From Chrysaora quinquecirrha (lineage: Eukaryota > Cnidaria > Scyphozoa > Semaeostomeae > Pelagiidae): a DNA stretch of 64,000 bases. Shown here piece by piece: positions 1 through 12,000 of the stretch (position 1 is the stretch's first letter; each line of letters begins with the position of its first letter). Made by a program: the position numbers and the translations under genes. Location: the NCBI GenBank assembly GCA_014526335.1, contig JACTAT010000014.1, positions 1,373,250 to 1,437,249 of the forward strand. Direction: 5' to 3'. Under the pieces are notes generated by a model that was given only the letters and a program-made list of their open reading frames with translations, made no database searches and was not told the origin of the DNA.

Positions 1-2102
1 TTATAGGAATATCCTAATTTTTGCCGAGGCTCGAACTTTTCCATTGTTATTCTTAAATTTCCATTGTTCTTTGGCAATTTTGAGCCTGAATATTCTTATA
101 GACTGTATTCTTATAAAAAAAGTGTGTGTTTGACATGACGAACAATGTTTTTCGACGCGACCAACGGTAAAACAGTTTGTTTCACAAACAATTTCACAAA
201 CAATTTTCAAATGTTTGACAGACAATGTTTGAACTTTCGGTCAGGACCTAGTAGTTGTGCACTTAAGCAGCAAAACTGGGCTGTGAGTGTTCCTCTATAT
301 AATGTTTCCAAATACCCCCAAACTTCCCCATGCAAAAGCGCTTCTTACTTATGTTTAAATTGCTAACAAGAACGTTATGTATATCTTAAAAATATTACAA
401 AAATCAACTCTTTTGCTGTATGTGTAGCTTAATAGCTAGCTCATCCCTAATACTGGGGTATTTCTTCGTTCCATTCCATTCGTCCATGTAACTATTGTCT
501 TTCGTGAATAGCCACCTTTTTAGGAAATATTGGTACGAAAGTTTCAGCTTTAACAGGTCAAAAAATTTCAGTTTCAGTTTAGAAACCCAAACCATTTTAG
601 GCCATGTTTGCTTGTTTTATCCCCGCTACCCCCCAAAACCCCGCTATTGAACCCACGTAGCTGTTTTCACAGCTGAGTACTGTCCCAAACTCTTTCTAGT
701 AATATCAAGCTAAACGTGAACCTAAATTCTGCTTTTATTCCCACGGAGCTTAGTACTTTCCTCCATTCCACCTCTCCCCTTTGTTTTTTTCCTTCCCCAA
801 CGTAACTGCAGTTATAAACAGAATTTTTTTGTTTAATTTTGTCATTTCTATTTTCAAAATAGATAGATATTAGACCATTAAAAACACGTTTTAAAAATGT
901 GCCGTCGAATGTTTATTAAAACATTAACATAATTGGACGATGTGACCACGCATCGGATTAATCTGTTTTTCCTTTTATAAAAACCAAATAAATGAGAATT
1001 AGCAATATTTCTCAACCCTATGTTATAATAGCCTTGCAGTTACGAAAGCTATTTCTAATTTGATAACAAGATCTCACTAAGGGGTTTTTTAATCTGTAGT
1101 CCAAAAACCAAAAGGCAAGGCAGGTTCTGTGTAGACAAAAGGAGTTCGTTTTCTCACTTGGACTCTTTAATTAATTCTATTGATCTTCCCGCTGCAGCCG
1201 GCAAGATGATTGGTGTTTAAAACACAATGCCAGTTCACGTGCGTTTTCTGATTGGTGCATTCCGCATCTGGGTATAAATTCCGCTCCGCCTTTTTCAAGT
1301 CTGTTTCTGACATACTCTGAGGAGTGTCAGACGAAAAAAGCTTTTAAGTATGCCCGAAAAAGCTTCCGCTGTTCATCGCAATTTTGATATTTCTAATTTT
1401 TAGGCTAATAATGAACTTGTTAAGAGAAGAAACTCAGGGTAAAGTCAAGGATGATTTTGCATGCTTAAAACTTCACAAAACATTGCATCATGATTGGTCC
1501 ACCCATCAAATCGAAGCGATCTGATTGGAGGAAATTGAATCTGGTTAAATGAGACCGGTGATAGTGTGCATCAGTTCTATGTATCGCATGGTGCCTCTGT
1601 AGCATCCAACAGCAACACTGAGCTATGGGCGTGAGCGTGATTTCTCTTTTCGGGTGTAAAGAGACAGAGAAATGTATCAACCAAAATTGTCAACATTAAC
1701 ATTTGCGACAGATTTTCTTGCTCTTATAGAAATAGAGTTTCGTTTTAGTTTCCTCCGAAATAAATACGAAAACTACAATGCCAGCAAAAGGAACATCCCC
1801 ATAGTTTTGTCACACCCCCAACAAGTGTGACTACCCCTTTCTTACTGGGAAATACAGAAAATAAAAGTCCCGAAACAATCTTTCGTTTTGTGTATAGACT
1901 GAGCTTTGATAAGATGCATCTCGGGTTCTCGTGGGGGTATTCCCAACCGAAGAAAATCAACATTGTTTAGGGGGGGGGGTTGTCCTGCTACCACTTGAGT
2001 AGAAATTGTGCAAGTGTTCCAAGACTTTTGGCAGGTAGTATAGTAAAATGCAAAGCAGATCTAGAATTCTATATTAATTAAAACAAATGTTTCTTATTTC
2101 AG
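1..2102. other. Non-coding region upstream of the lectin-like gene
   Basis: I see no supported coding exon here. Bases 1-125 look like the end of an inverted-repeat element, because they finish in TTCTTATAAAAAAAGTGTG, the terminus shared by the MITEs further on. Bases 140-260 carry the CAAATTTCAAATGTTTGACA-type repeat also seen near 22160-22260 and 44165-44260. Bases 1205-1345 belong to another dispersed family with relatives near 11215-11310, 43395-43505 and 55440-55510 (reverse). A possible 35 nt exon at 1404-1438 (acceptor TTTTTAG, donor GG|GTAAAG) would join the next exon in phase but is too short to trust. The signal-peptide exon of the downstream gene must lie here unrecognised or before the window. 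Confidence 0.5.
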
Positions 2103-5100
2103 GCTTTCTCTTTCGACACTACAGTGGTCTATGCATGTCAGTAAGAAACGGAACCAACAGTCTCTACCTGGGCAAAGACTGTACGGAAAGATTCGTTTGG
2201 ACAAAATACCATAGCATAATGCATGTACAGAGTGGCATGTGCATGATCCCAGAGAATAACAAAGACGATGCCAAGTTGTTTCTGAAAAATGATTGCAAAA
2301 ACCCATCAGGAGTTTTTAGATTCACTGCTAATATGTCCCTACAGCATATAAAGAGTGGCAAATGCCTGCATCCATATTGGGGATGTCCTGTGCCTTCTCA
2401 AGGCGAGGACCTGGTCTTGCATGCTGCTTGTAATGAACAAAGACTTCGATTTGATTCGATAGAAGGTATAAGGAGCTGTACAAATTGTTTAGAGATAGAT
2501 ACGATCCCTTTCCGAACTGCATATCTTCCAGGGCATTTTGAGAGAATTTGCAACTGCATTTTGGCACGTTGCTAAAGCAAACAAAGTCAATCAGTTGTTT
2601 TCCACTTCTAGCGTCATTCTTGCTCCAAAAAACTCCAGCTGCTCTCTTCAGAATTTCGTTGGTGGGATAGTAGTTGGACGACATCATTCGATTTTTAGGT
2701 TCGTCGAAAAACAGTGAGCTGCCCCCTCCCCTCTTTTAGTCTGACCTACCCAACAAGATAGGCTCTAGGTGTAACAAGACCTGTTGCGTTTAGAACCGGC
2801 ATTTCTGTTGTTGTATGGCCCACATCTGTGTCATTTTAACTAACTTTAGGCCCCTTTAGGTTTACACAATACTGTTGGATAGATATAGAGCCACTATTAC
2901 CCATTTCATGAAGTTGCTGTGGCATCGTGGCCTAAGCCAGCTGGCTCGTGGTGTCTGAAGCTTATCTGCGGTAGCGTCACAACCAGGGCCGCGGTCTCGA
3001 TTAGTTCACCTACTGGGATTCTGGGACTAGTGCTAGGTGATGTGGCCTAGTTGTCGTGGCATTCAGCACACGATCATGAGGTCGTAGGTACTAGTCTTTT
3101 CGACACGCCTGACACAAGCTTACAGTCAACTCAGCTGTCCATCCTTCCTAGAACGGCAAAGGAGTACCCAGCGTATTCATTCTAGTACGCTAGTCTGGGG
3201 CACAAGCTGCTGGTCCTCACCAGCTGGGCAGTTGCTAGACCCCCGACTTGTGTTAACAAAGAAATCTTGCTTGCTTGCTTGCTTGTTTGGTGCTAAAACA
3301 CCATTCCACCTTCACTTCTGAACTCTGGATCCGCCTTTTTAAACTGGCTTTGTGGAATCGTTATACATCGTACATGTAATGAATATTGCATTTTTTTATC
3401 AGAAAATACCAACTGCCATCCAGTGTATCCATATTGTCATGGAAAAGATGTCACACCAGCGTTATCAAACTGCTCAAATGTAAAACACATTCATGGACTT
3501 GGTAAGTTACTCTAATTATCAGATGATCATCTAGACTTATTACATGAACTTTTGTTATCGCTATTGAGTTGAATTGATGAACGCTCAAATCCATGCTCAA
3601 ATCACTTGGGTAAACAACTGTAGAGTTGCTGTTGTTGTTTCGTTGTTCTTGTTTATGAATAGTGGAACTAAAGGTCTAGTGAAGTAATAACGATTCAAAA
3701 ACAAACAGAACCGAAAATCAGCCGAAATTCAAATGTGCCGTTTGCAATTGTCAGGTTCTGGCTGACAGGGACATCCAATTATCCAGTCAGAATTGAAAGT
3801 AGAAAATACTGCAATTTTGTTTGTACCGGAACGCTTTTAGTACTGCTTTTTTAAGATTAATTAGAATACCACTCTGGAATATCACTCAGTAATACTATCA
3901 GATGGTAGAAATAGAAATGATTTGTGTTGTGAAGTTTTTAGATGATAGTTAGCACCATTTTACCCATCATTAGTCAGCACGTGAATATACATAGATCAGC
4001 CTATAGAAATCATAGTTTGCACGTGGCGGAAACGAAATTAAGGTGACGTAGGCATATACCATAAATGGAAAGAAATACGTGTTATAGTATAACCGTTAAT
4101 GATCTCAACTGTTTAGGTAGTTAAGTAAGGAGCTCCAAAGAGAACAGACGTGTATCAAGAGGACCCCTCCCTGGCTCACGCCAGTGGAGTGGGCGTAACT
4201 CGTAACTCGTGGATTTGTCGGTATCATTTTGTATCACACTGGATTGTCGTACGAAGCTTTTGTATAAAGTGTATTAATATCATGAAAAATACAAACAAAC
4301 AGATTTGTCTTCCTTGTGTTTTGCCCTGAGATAAAGAGCAGAACTTCTGTAAGAAGCATTCATTTATCTTTCTAACAATATGAATCGTTCTTCGTTACAG
4401 AGTGGCATTGGGTTTATACCATCGTTGTCGTTGGTAGCGGCATTCTGCTTGCACAATGGGCTGTTATTGTTTGCATTTACTCGAAAATGGTAAAAAGTGA
4501 ACGAAAAGATGAACAAGATTATCCACATTTTGGAAGCTCAACTAGAAAGAAATTATCAGTATCTTACAATGAATCTGAAGATGTCAAAATGCTTGGGATT
4601 ACATCGACATCTGATGATACCGGTTGGAGATTCAGCGAATATTCCGATACTTCAAATACTGAAGACGAGAAGGTGAGAGCTTTCTTTTTAATACACTCGG
4701 GGAGGCATTGACTTGATGCTAGAAAATTAGTAAAGCCGCCCTATACTGGAGTCAAATTTTGAAAATGGTATCCTGTCCTGGAGTCGTTTTTTACCCAAAA
4801 CGGACGCTTTCTTTCGAGCAATTACTCGGAAAATAGGTGGAAAGGGTTTCTGTTGATGTTAGAATGAACCGTGCGTTGCCATGCGCTGCGTCCGAATCAT
4901 ACCGTACGAGCCTCAATCTTATAGCTGCTGTGGGGAACGGCAGATTAGGTCAGGTCATGTCAGGGTCGTGCCAAAACTGTAACTCGTGTTTCAGCTATCG
5001 TGCTACTGCCAAGCAAGTACTGTGCCTTATTAGAGACTATATCTCTGGCGAGGCACGATTCTCGCATGACGTCTGGGCTAGGCCTAAAGCCGCGGGTACA

Positions 5101-6228
5101 AGTCCGATTTTCTACCTGTTCTGGCGACGCGACATTCCTGAAAATGTCCTATTCTGAGAAATTCTGAGGTGGCTACATGCTGGGTCAGAAATGCTGTAAC
5201 GATCAATTTGTGTGGTAAGATCTGGTAAGAATGCGTCCTAGAAAATTTCCAGGAAAATGCCTCGCCTTGGAGACATTTTGCATCAATACGCGGCTGTGTT
5301 GGATCGCCAGTGAATGAAACCGGCTGTACTTGGCGACAAACAAAAACTCGAAAATTTCAAATAAATGCTCTGCGATCATGTTGCTTCAGATCGCAGGACG
5401 TTTTGTGCTGACAATTTTTTAACATGTGCAGTCTCCATTTCAAGCAGAAAACTCCACTTGTAGCCGCGGCTTATAAACCCGAGGTTATATGACGTATTAT
5501 AGTACAAGAAAAAATATACGCGATCCTTAAAAACCCTTACCTAATAATATCAGTAATGTTAAAAATGATTTTCTGTGTTAGGAGACTACAGAGCTTGATG
5601 AGAGCGTGGAAAAGAGGAAAGCCAACCTCAAGAAAAGCGCGCGTACATCAACATCGACTATAACAAAAATAAGAAGACAAAAAGCAAAGCCTCGCAGAAT
5701 GGCAACAAAGAAGAACAATCAAGACGAGCATCTAAGTTATCTATCGACTTCTCAAAGATGCGCCATGTTTTCAAAGTGCGAAAGAGCTATACTCTAAACG
5801 ACCTGGAAATGTTGAAACGCATCTCAATAGAACGACACGAATACGAAGAACCGATCAGCCCATGCTCCCTAGACCCAAGCATGTTATCAAAGAAAAATAA
5901 TACAAGCAATGATAAGAACACTTCGGAGTATGTTGAACCTGATGGAAAGAACACAAGGATGCGTAGTGCAAGCGTACCAGCAAAGATGGCTCCACCGGAG
6001 CATTATCTTAAGCCAGTCTGTGCTGGGAAGGAAAGAAGTTATGGGAAATTTCGAAAAACTGGAGCTGCATATGCAAATGCAGAGCCAGTATCACCGACTA
6101 GAGTTGAGAGAAATTTATATGATATGCCAGAATTATCGCAGATAAAAGAACATGAAGATACTGCATATAGTCAGGGTGATGTTCATCAGGGTGATAGTCA
6201 TGTGTATGTTAAAATATTAGAAGACTGA
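2103..6228 (+). CDS. Single-pass membrane protein with beta-trefoil (ricin-type) lectin-like ectodomain, 5' end missing
   Basis: Not a gene I can name. Four exons join cleanly at GT-AG borders: 2103-2465, 3403-3501, 4401-4672 and a last exon ending at 6228. Exons 1-2 encode a cysteine-rich ectodomain built on repeated signatures of the type RHYSGLCMSV, MHVQSGMCMIP and QHIKSGKCLHP, followed by L.L...C. That pattern is how ricin-type beta-trefoil repeats read. Exon 3 gives one hydrophobic span (WVYTIVVVGSGILLAQWAV...) followed at once by a basic stop-transfer SKMVKSERK. The tail is hydrophilic. The last exon is readable in two frames: acceptor 5580-5581 gives a short tail stopping at 5797, and acceptor 5603-5604 gives a tail of about 207 residues to 6228, with tyrosine motifs including YINI (Grb2-SH2 type pYxNx). 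No signal peptide exon is seen. Likely a cell-surface carbohydrate-binding receptor, by inference from the domain order. A polyA signal AATAAA lies at 6542-6547. Confidence 0.7.
2915..3310 (+). mobile_element. tRNA-derived SINE-like repeat(s)
   Basis: The stretch from GTGGCATCGTGGCCTAAGCCAGCTGG onward is homologous to the segments at 36035-36212 (plus) and 11850-11955, 23090-23200, 47625-47745 and 62293-62395 (minus). Several of those copies keep a GGTTCGAGCC-type B box. A second tRNA-like head (GATGTGGCCTAGTTGTCGTGG) begins near 3040. The stretch ends in CACCATTCCACCTTCACTTC, as in the 36 kb copy. It lies inside the first visible intron of the lectin-like gene. Confidence 0.6.
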
Positions 6229-7120
6229 TGGGGACAGGGAAATGAAGACGATGTGTGAGATGAAGAATGAGGAGTTTTATGAGATGAAGACTGAAGGATG
6301 AGGGATTGTATGATATTGAGAGTGAAGCTTGTTTTAGCATGAATTTCAAAGAATGGTAATAATTCCACAAGATAAAGAAAAATTACAAGGAAGAATTACA
6401 TTGTTGTGGATTGAAGAATCGTGTGATACGAATATTGAAGAATAAGAATTATATGGTATGAAGATCATGAGTAGTATGGCATGGAGAACGAAGAGACTCA
6501 TGTTATAACGATTGAAGAACTGGATGAAATTAAGTTTGAAGAATAAATTGTGATATGAAAATTGAATAATCGGATCGCATTTAGGATTGAAGAATCAAGA
6601 ATGGTATGGCATGAAGATTAAAGAATGATTTTGTGTGAAGAATGAAGAGTGTTACTACACGAAGAGTGAAGAATCAAGTGAAGTGATATCTGGGTATGGT
6701 AATATGATTTCAAACTTAACAAATGATATTTTAAGAAGATTAAAGGATGTCATCATATGAGTAGTGAAAGGCGTTCTGGCATGTCTGGCCTAAAGTGTGA
6801 ACAATGTTATGACATGGAGATTGAACAATTTGATCACTTGCAGAAGATTGGAAGAGTAAGAATCCAAAGAACTGATTACCGAAGAATAATGTGACAAGAA
6901 GAAAATTAAAGGTCACACAAAATGAAAATGGCAGAGTCGTATCAAACAGGGAGAGAAGAAAGGAAAATCAATATTGAAGAAGAATAAGACATAAAAAGAT
7001 TGAAAGTTAGAATGGCTTGAAGATAACGAATTGCATCGTTTTGCACAAAGTATGCTTTAAGGTTAGTTTCATATGAAGAATGAATAGTGTAGATGGAAGA
7101 ATCTTTCGACCCTGAATTCA
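6229..7120 (+). repeat. Purine-rich degenerate GAAGAATG/ATTGAAGAATC region
   Basis: About 0.9 kb of strongly strand-asymmetric A/G-rich sequence. Variants of GATTGAAGAATG, GAAGATTGAAG and GTATGGCATGAAG recur at irregular spacing. It starts right after the stop codon of the lectin-like gene, so its first part may be that gene's 3' UTR (AATAAA at 6542-6547). No long open frame runs through it. It reads as an old, diverged short tandem repeat. Confidence 0.6.
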
Positions 7121-7226
7121 AGAATCGTTTGGCAGGAAGTTTTTTAAGTCCAATGATTCCTCGAAATTGAAAAAGGAGAACCGCATCCGCTTCACACAAC
7201 TGTAAAGAAAGTGCATTGTGAAGCTG

Positions 7227-7732
7227 TATTGTATTGTATTGTATTGTATTGTATTGTTTTGTTTTGTATTGTATTGTATTGTATTGTATTGTATTGTATT
7301 GTATTGTATTGTATTGTATTGTATTGTATTGTATTGTATTGCATTGCATTGCATTGTATTGTATTGAATTGTATTGTATTGCATTGTAAGTAATTGTATT
7401 GCGTTGTATTGTATTGCATTGTATTGTTTTGTATTGTATTGTATTGTATTGTATTGTATAGTATTTTATTGTATTGTATTGTATTGTATTGCATTGCATT
7501 GAATTGAATTGTATTGCATTGTATTTTATTGTATTGTATGTATTGTATAGTATTGTATTTTATTGTATTGTATTGTATTGTATTGTATTGCATTGCATTG
7601 TATTGAATTGTATTGCATTGCATTGTATTGAATTGTATTGTATTGTAATGTATTGTATTGTATTGTATTGTATTGTATTGTATTGTATTGTATTGTATTG
7701 TATTGTATTGTATTGTATTGTATTGTATTATG
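7227..7732 (+). repeat. (ATTGT)n pentanucleotide satellite, about 500 bp
   Basis: Nearly pure TATTG/ATTGT tandem repeat with scattered TTTTG, GCATT and GAATT variants. Because the 5 bp unit is not a multiple of three and contains no stop in several frames, it creates long spurious open frames (YNTIQ-type on minus, CIVLY-type on plus). It sits between the lectin-like gene and RAB28. Confidence 0.95.
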
Positions 7733-9040
7733 TGCGTCAAGCTGTATGTCGTGCATTAGTTACTCTTTTTCTTAAAAATACACGCTCTGCAACACTCTGT
7801 AATTACATGTGCTTTCATATATTTTCATACTCTTATTGTTAATAGTTACGGACGTTTTTAACGTAATATATTTTAGACGTCGTCGGCCTTTATTACGATA
7901 AAATTTTTTTCTTCCATGCAGATTGTAAATTGCTTACTCTAATTGTCTTATATGATATGCTTTTACTCTATAGTTTTTTTATTGTTTATATGTGCTGTCA
8001 TAAACGAAATTTCATATATTGCAAAATGAAGAACCTTTATTTCCAAGAAAGTTTATTTCCTTGTAAAATCCCCGCAAACCACGTTCGTGTACCCTACGAT
8101 TCATGCAGTTAAGTTATAGCTAAACTAGGAGGCTTGTCGCGCGCGACTGAATTCGGCATGTCTCCCAAGGTGGCTAAACATGCGAGTGACAAGCGAGCGA
8201 CATGTCCCTGGAGTCATTTGCATGTCGCGGAGACAAGAAATGTTTTATTGTCTCCAAGAAACATTTGCGTGTCTCTCGCTACTAATTTTGTCGCGCGTTA
8301 TAAAGTTTCCTAGGTGGCTAAACTAGGAGACATCGAGGGGACATGTCACTTGCCACAATGTCGCCCGCGACATGTCTCCTACTTAGTTTAGCCAGGCCTT
8401 AAAACTGTCCAATTCCGCTGTTCGAAACGTTCAAAAAGGAAAAACCTGAAAAAGCGCGCGTCTGGCTGAGGAAGAGGGGGGTTGCGGGGTTTTAGTGATT
8501 GGCTTGCCACCAAGGAATCAAATCTGTAAGAACAAGACTGTCAGATACACGACACAGTAATGAGAGTTGATTACTTATTTGCATTCTCAGAGGCTGTACA
8601 GCAGTTATCGATTGGAATCGGCAAATTTTTGCGCCTTTGGGTGTGACATTTAGCAGATACACTTCACCAGCAGGTGTTGTTGTGGTTTCCCCAAGGCGTT
8701 TCCAAGGTGAACCACCTGCAACAATTAGTCAAAACGAGGCTACTATGGAGACAGTTTGGAAGAGAAATGAAAATGGATCCTTGAAATACAGTGATTTACC
8801 TATTTGTTTTTGATAAACTTTGCGCCTTGTGAAGGAATTTGGTTCAAAATAAGATTAAACCGAGCCGGACTGTCTTCTGTATAAATACTTTCAAACTTTA
8901 TCGAGCAAGACAATCATTTTCTCAGAACGAAGCGAATCCTAATGCAGAGAATAATGGCCTAAAAATTTGATTGAAAATTTGACAGTGCTGCTTGTGCTGT
9001 GCTGGTAAGGTTTCTTGTTTTAGAGTTAACAAGAATTAAG
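7733..9040. other. Intergenic region upstream of RAB28
   Basis: No coding exon is supported. It contains one inverted-repeat element (about 8115-8392) and the presumed 5' UTR and promoter of RAB28. A possible 5' UTR acceptor (TTCTTGTTTTAG at 9011-9022) lies 18 nt before the RAB28 start codon, which suggests an untranslated upstream exon, with a possible GGTAAGG donor near 9004. I see no TATA box I would trust. Confidence 0.45.
8115..8392. mobile_element. Inverted-repeat (MITE-like) element
   Basis: The ends read GCTAAACTAGGAGGC and, inverted, CTCCTACTTAGTTTAGCC. The interior has further self-complementary GACATGTC and GTCGCGCGCGAC segments. No open frame of note. The internal copy GGTGGCTAAACTAGGAGACA near 8310 suggests nested or duplicated ends. 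Confidence 0.55.
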
Positions 9041-12000
9041 ATGTCGGATTCAGAAGAGGAAGAAGGATCGAAAGATAGACAACTTAAAGTCACCTTGGTT
9101 GGTGATGGTACTGCAGGAAAGGTATAACAAAATAAAACTGGTATATGGCATTTAAAAGTCGCTTTATTTTTCTATTAATCAGCTAGCTAGATAGTACCTG
9201 TACTGTAGTTTATTGAGTTAGTTAAATAGATATTTACTGTAACTCTAACTTGAACTTACATCGCTTAACAAGGATTCAATGTAGACAAAAACAACAAAGT
9301 TTCCTACAGCACCCCAACACAACCATGCCATAGGGGGGTTGATCAAGTGGCATGACCAGATGACTTGAAATCAATGATTGCAATGTAATTTAGGTGAAAT
9401 TGAGTTGTCACAAATTTAAAATTTTCAACAAAGATGAGAAGAGTTTCTAACTGACAATATTTGAAGCAGACCATCTCAGAAGAATCACACTGCTTTGATC
9501 AGCTTTTCTAGACAAGTGAGCCCATTGCAAATGCCAAGATGGCTCACTACCAGATCGCCACTCTATTGACAAGTTGGCCCATACAATGAGGGCCCATGAC
9601 ATTATTAACTAGTTATTTTATTACATGTTTGGATATTGGAGGATGCCACCCCAACCCCTGCTTTAACAGTGTACATTAAAATTATGTGTACAATTTATTA
9701 TAATTCAGTGGGCCAGTTTAGTATATGCTGAGAAGACATGATGGGCTGACATGTCTTATACAGGTTGGTCCACTTTGTAAGGAGCTGACTTGCTATGTTT
9801 CCTTTGATTAGTCTGTGCTCCGCTCTGGGACCTCAACCTTGTAAAGGTTCTAAGCTTTTTGAACCCTATCTTTGCATTGCATGGAGTGCAAAAGTGGGCG
9901 CATGTGGGTGGGGTCGTGCACATGCCATTGCGTTACTGTAGTGTTGATTATTTGCTTGGGTTGTAAATTCTTTTCATTTTTTAATAAACACATTTTTCTA
10001 GACTTCAATATGCATGAGGCTATCCCAAGAGCAGTTTGGAAAAGCTTACAAACAAACACTAGGACTGGATTTCTTTCTGAGAAGAGTGACATTACCTGGT
10101 AAAAGCATATAAATTCTCAGTTATTGAAGCTCCAATGCAATAATGTTTGAACAGTAACAAACACCTTGAAATTTTCTTAATTGCTGCAGAACCTCAGCAG
10201 AAATAGAATTAAACTATGAACGTGAAAACTTGAAATTTTAGAATCTAGTTCTGATTAGCGTTAGCGTAGATTTGCATTTCACAATTGCTGTGTGTGTATG
10301 TTTACTTATATAATACCTTCTGCTGACACAAAGGATCAGGGGGAAAAGTCTGTGAAACATTGGCAGGTAAATTAGTTTAAAAGCTAAATCAAAATTAAGT
10401 CAATAAGACAGGTACAAACTGCTGAAATAAAAAGCGAGACCATCAGCAAAGCGTAGAACTCATAACATTTAAAATCGTTTTCAAATTCTTGGAAAGAACC
10501 CCTGCATTAAAATTATGTCTCTGGTTCCACTCTTGCCTTGGTGAAGCACTCTCTGAATTATGTTAGCAGCTAGTTCCTAAAGGTTAGATACAGTATGTTG
10601 ATCATATGAGGCAAGCAAATATTTATTTCCTACAGGTAATATAAATGTTACTCTTCAAGTTTGGGATATTGGTGGACAGCAGCTTGGAGGAAACATGCTT
10701 GAAACATATCTTTTTGGAGCACATGTGAGAAATTTTAATTATTTGTTAAATATTTAATTATTTTTTTTGCAATGCAGCTTGTTTATTCCACCGGGACATT
10801 GCCACACTACAATGTTTTGTGCTGAATGAGTATTGTTTTGAAAACAAAATACTGGCTCAGCTTCAGGGGCCCACTTGCATGGATGTTAGGTTGCGATTGC
10901 AACCTGGGCCTTCTTGTTATAGGGTCTTTAATGAACTGTTTCTGTTGTTTCTTGAGCAAATCTCTTTGATTTCTTGGGATTTCGAAGAAATTTGGATGGG
11001 TTTCGCTCAGTCTTAAAACAGTTGGAAATAGCAGACATTGTTTCTCAATGCAAATAATTGGAAAGAAGTAAAAATAAAAAGATAATCAGCATATGCGCAC
11101 AAAAATATGGAAGCAAGAAAATATAGAAATGCGAAAATATGTATAAAAGGAAGACGATTTTGCCATTGAAATATTGCAAATAAGAAAAGAAGTATTGACA
11201 TGAACAGTAGCCCTTGCATGCATTCCGATCCACATCTGGGCATAAACTCCACTTTAGTCAAATATTTTGGCTTGTTCCTGACATTTATACTCTGAGGAGT
11301 GTAGATAGTTGTACTTAGTAGGTTTTGAACAAGACTGGGACGCATTGTTTTGACAACGTGCTTTGGTTTTAGATATTTGTGTTTTTAGCGCACGAAGGAG
11401 ATGTGAGACAGATTCGTGTGAATGAAGTTTTTGTTGTAGCTAGCATAGTTGTAGAAGCGACAATTAAAAAGAGTTAAGTATTTGTGTACAAGAGAAAGAA
11501 AACTATAATTCTTTGTTTATTATTGTTATTTCATACTACATCTTTACATACTTGAAAGCTTAAAGAAAGTTTTCAAGTATGCACTGTGATGTTTCTGCCT
11601 TTTATCGCAGTTTCAATGCTCTTATATTCGAATATTTGGTGCTTCGACATTCAAATCTTAAGGCGGTAGGGTCAAATTATTGAAGTAGTCTGAAGTTCTA
11701 CACTTGTATAGGCATAAAGATATCACATTCTCTCTTTTGTCGTTTCGTTATGTTTAGAATGTCCGAAAACAAAGGGTTTAGAAGAAGAAACAACATTTTG
11801 AAAATTTTCGAAATGTACGTATTTTCTTGGGAACGTTAACTAATCTAGACCTCGACTCTGGCCGTCACTCCACCATAGCCGGGGCTCGAATCCCGACCCG
11901 CTGAGCTTCTGACACAACGAGCCAGCCGGATAAGACCACGACGCACAGCACCTTCACGACGCCACAACACCTTCGTTGTTTGGAAAACATGATAATTTCC

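Noticed and set aside
1404..1438. A 35 nt exon joining in phase to the lectin-like gene
   Set aside because: Splice signals and phase fit, but it is too short, lacks a signal peptide and lies next to dispersed repeats.
4837..5157. 106-codon plus-strand frame in the lectin-like gene intron
   Set aside because: Begins on GTG, has no splice context or recognisable domain; likely part of a repeat.
7192..7842. Long repetitive frames of YNTIQ-type (minus) and CIVLY-type (plus)
   Set aside because: Products of the (ATTGT)n satellite; no sequence outside the repeat supports a gene.
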